From assembly GCA_047639675.1 (NCBI GenBank), contig JBLIOI010000013.1:1-64000 (forward strand): a stretch of 64,000 nt of DNA. The letters run 5' to 3'. Of this stretch, positions 62,684 to 64,000 are shown piece after piece. Under the pieces are notes generated by a model. That model had not been told where the DNA came from and did no database searches. It saw only the letters and a program-made list of their open reading frames with translations. Position 1 is the first letter of the stretch, and each line of letters starts with the position of its first letter. The position numbers and the translations under genes were made by a program. This DNA comes from JABACD01 sp047639675 (GTDB lineage: Bacteria; Planctomycetota; UBA1135; GCA-002686595).

Positions 62684-64000
62684 TCTCCAACCACTCCACC
62701 CCCCCGACTCCACGCGCCCTTTGGCGCAGCCCTAAATTTTGGCTAGCGCTGCTCTCCTTTGCTGCCGTTGTCGCACTCTTTGGCTGGGAAGAAGGACGCA
62801 CCGTGCCGACGCCCATCAGTGCGGTCCATGCCATGGAGAGCGAGCTGATCACATCGGACGATTGCGCGCGTTGCCACGGCAGTTTGGCGCAAACGATGGC
62901 GGAGGCGTGCATCGAGTGCCATGAGCCAATTGGTAAACAGCTAGAACAAGCAAGTGGATTCCATGGCGAAGTCATCAAAGAGGCCGCCGAGCGTTGTGGC
63001 AGGTGCCACATCGAACACGCGGGGCGTGAGTTTCCGTTAGTCGGCGATCTGAGCTTTGTTCTAGCAGGCTTCGCTTCACGAGAAGACTTCGACCATCCCT
63101 TCGCTGATTATGATTTAGATGGGGCTCACGATGACTTGGACTGCGTCGCTTGCCATGAGCATGCGGACGACACCCTGCTCGCCAAGGGTGCGCTGCGATT
63201 CCAAGGGGCAAGTCAACTGTGCCTCGATTGTCATGACGAATCGCCCCACGAAGATCGCATGCTGCGCGCTTGCGTGGATTGCCACGGGCAAGAGCAGCCC
63301 TTTCTTGAGCTCGCTACCTTCGTGCATGATGAACGCTTTCCACTTAGCGGCGCACATGCCGTTGAAGATTGCAAGAACTGCCACGAAGCGCAGACGCAAA
63401 ATTCCATCGAAGCTCTGGCCAGTCTAGCCGAATTGCCAAGGGTACGCAGATGCGAGTCGTGTCATGAGCCGCTCCACGCAGAGTCTTTTCTGCAAACAGT
63501 TCTCTCCCAAGTCGAAGAGCCGCCCGCTGATCACTGCATCCTGTGTCACACGATGCAGCACGCAGAGTTCTTTGATGCGCGTGCGAACCTTGATCTCGAG
63601 CAGCACGCAGCCAGCGACTTCGCTTTGGACGCGCCCCATGATGTTCAAGAGTGTGTAGATTGTCATAAGCCGGAACTCCAATGGACAGATCGCTTCCCAG
63701 GACGTGCACGCGAGGACTGCGCGGCTTGCCACGAGGATGCGCACAACGGGCAATTCGCCCAGAGCACTCCCTTCGCCCAATGCTCTGACTGCCATCTCCT
63801 CGACCGTTTTATTCCCGCCCGCTTTGATCAGGTAGAACACGCAAAGACAGCCTTCCCTCTGATCGGGAAACACCAAGCCGTGGGCTGCTATGCCTGTCAT
63901 TCACTTCTGAACACAGGCTCCTTGCAACGTGAGTGGCACGGCACTGATTCCGCGTGCGCGAGTTGTCATGAGGATGCACACGACGAATTCTTCGACGAGC
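62680..64000 (+). CDS. Multihaem c-type cytochrome (partial, 14 CXXCH in window)
   Basis: An open frame from a TTG at 62680 that overlaps the upstream stop (TTGA) and runs off the window end; an internal ATG at 62833 is too late because it would cut off the membrane helix. About 440 residues are visible. N-terminal SPKFWLALLSFAAVVALFGW (residues about 16-35) is a membrane anchor or signal. Fourteen CXXCH haem sites follow, the first at 62863-62877 (CARCH), then CIECH, CGRCH, CVACH, CLDCH, CVDCH, CKNCH, CESCH, CILCH, CVDCH, CAACH, CSDCH, CYACH and CASCH. Many spare His could be sixth ligands. A periplasmic electron conduit fed by the preceding oxidoreductase is the natural reading. Confidence 0.9.
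   Translation, partial: MISNHSTPPTPRALWRSPKFWLALLSFAAVVALFGWEEGRTVPTPISAVHAMESELITSDDCARCHGSLAQTMAEACIECHEPIGKQLEQASGFHGEVIKEAAERCGRCHIEHAGREFPLVGDLSFVLAGFASREDFDHPFADYDLDGAHDDLDCVACHEHADDTLLAKGALRFQGASQLCLDCHDESPHEDRMLRACVDCHGQEQPFLELATFVHDERFPLSGAHAVEDCKNCHEAQTQNSIEALASLAELPRVRRCESCHEPLHAESFLQTVLSQVEEPPADHCILCHTMQHAEFFDARANLDLEQHAASDFALDAPHDVQECVDCHKPELQWTDRFPGRAREDCAACHEDAHNGQFAQSTPFAQCSDCHLLDRFIPARFDQVEHAKTAFPLIGKHQAVGCYACHSLLNTGSLQREWHGTDSACASCHEDAHDEFFDE

Overview
The window looks like chromosomal DNA from a free-living, probably aquatic or marine member of the Planctomycetota. This is inferred from content, not from a marker gene. The pointers are the many very large secreted or lipid-anchored proteins (kelch, PA14/beta-helix, HEAT, matrixin, a peptidase-MA multidomain protein, a YD-repeat giant), a deoxyhypusine-synthase-like protein, a long P5C dehydrogenase, a NadA, and a moderately high GC content. 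Genes lie on both strands in short operons with tight or overlapping junctions.

Layout. 1-900: end of an unrecognised protein and a small MORN-type protein. 1009-8525: an accessory stretch with three decayed pieces of an IS1-like transposase (1009-1935, 5983-6238, 8389-8525). Between them are a three-gene minus-strand operon (Cys-rich protein, kelch protein, PepSY-type membrane protein) preceded by a perfect 19-bp Fur-box-like palindrome, and a carboxypeptidase-regulatory-like repeat protein. 8690-14328: a PTPS-like enzyme, an FkbM methyltransferase, and a minus-strand cluster of lipoprotein, alpha/alpha-toroid protein, EboA and EboB (part of the ebo metabolite-traffic system). 14502-22027: P5C dehydrogenase, gamma-glutamylcyclotransferase-like protein, beta-helix/PA14 lipoprotein, NadA, RmlC-like cupin and a DHS-like protein. 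22029-29841: esterase-SGNH fusion, several unrecognised membrane-anchored proteins, a GT2 glycosyltransferase overlapping xseA, and a HEAT-repeat protein. 29991-36882: pabC-pabB, an MFS transporter, a xerC/D-type recombinase and htpG. 37103-46308: matrixin protease, gamma-glutamyltranspeptidase, NIL-domain protein, membrane protein, EF-hand/Lys-rich secreted protein and a 1.2k-residue metallopeptidase/thioredoxin-like protein.

46518-64000: divergent tRNA-Cys and tRNA-Leu genes, a GT47-like glycosyltransferase, a small secreted-protein gene frameshifted at an 8-bp triplicate repeat, a MATE exporter, and a secreted protein divergent from a 2585-residue toroid/Ig/YD-repeat protein. These are followed by a dead methyltransferase and then a redox pair: an Fe-S/flavin/membrane oxidoreductase whose stop codon overlaps the start of a multihaem cytochrome c. 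The cytochrome has 14 CXXCH motifs before it runs off the window.

The most unusual systems are the toroid-EboA-EboB cluster, the Fur-box/PepSY/kelch operon, the flavin-to-multihaem redox pair, the giant YD-repeat protein, and the slippage-type frameshift at 48213-48236. No CRISPR array, rRNA, prophage or replication origin was seen.
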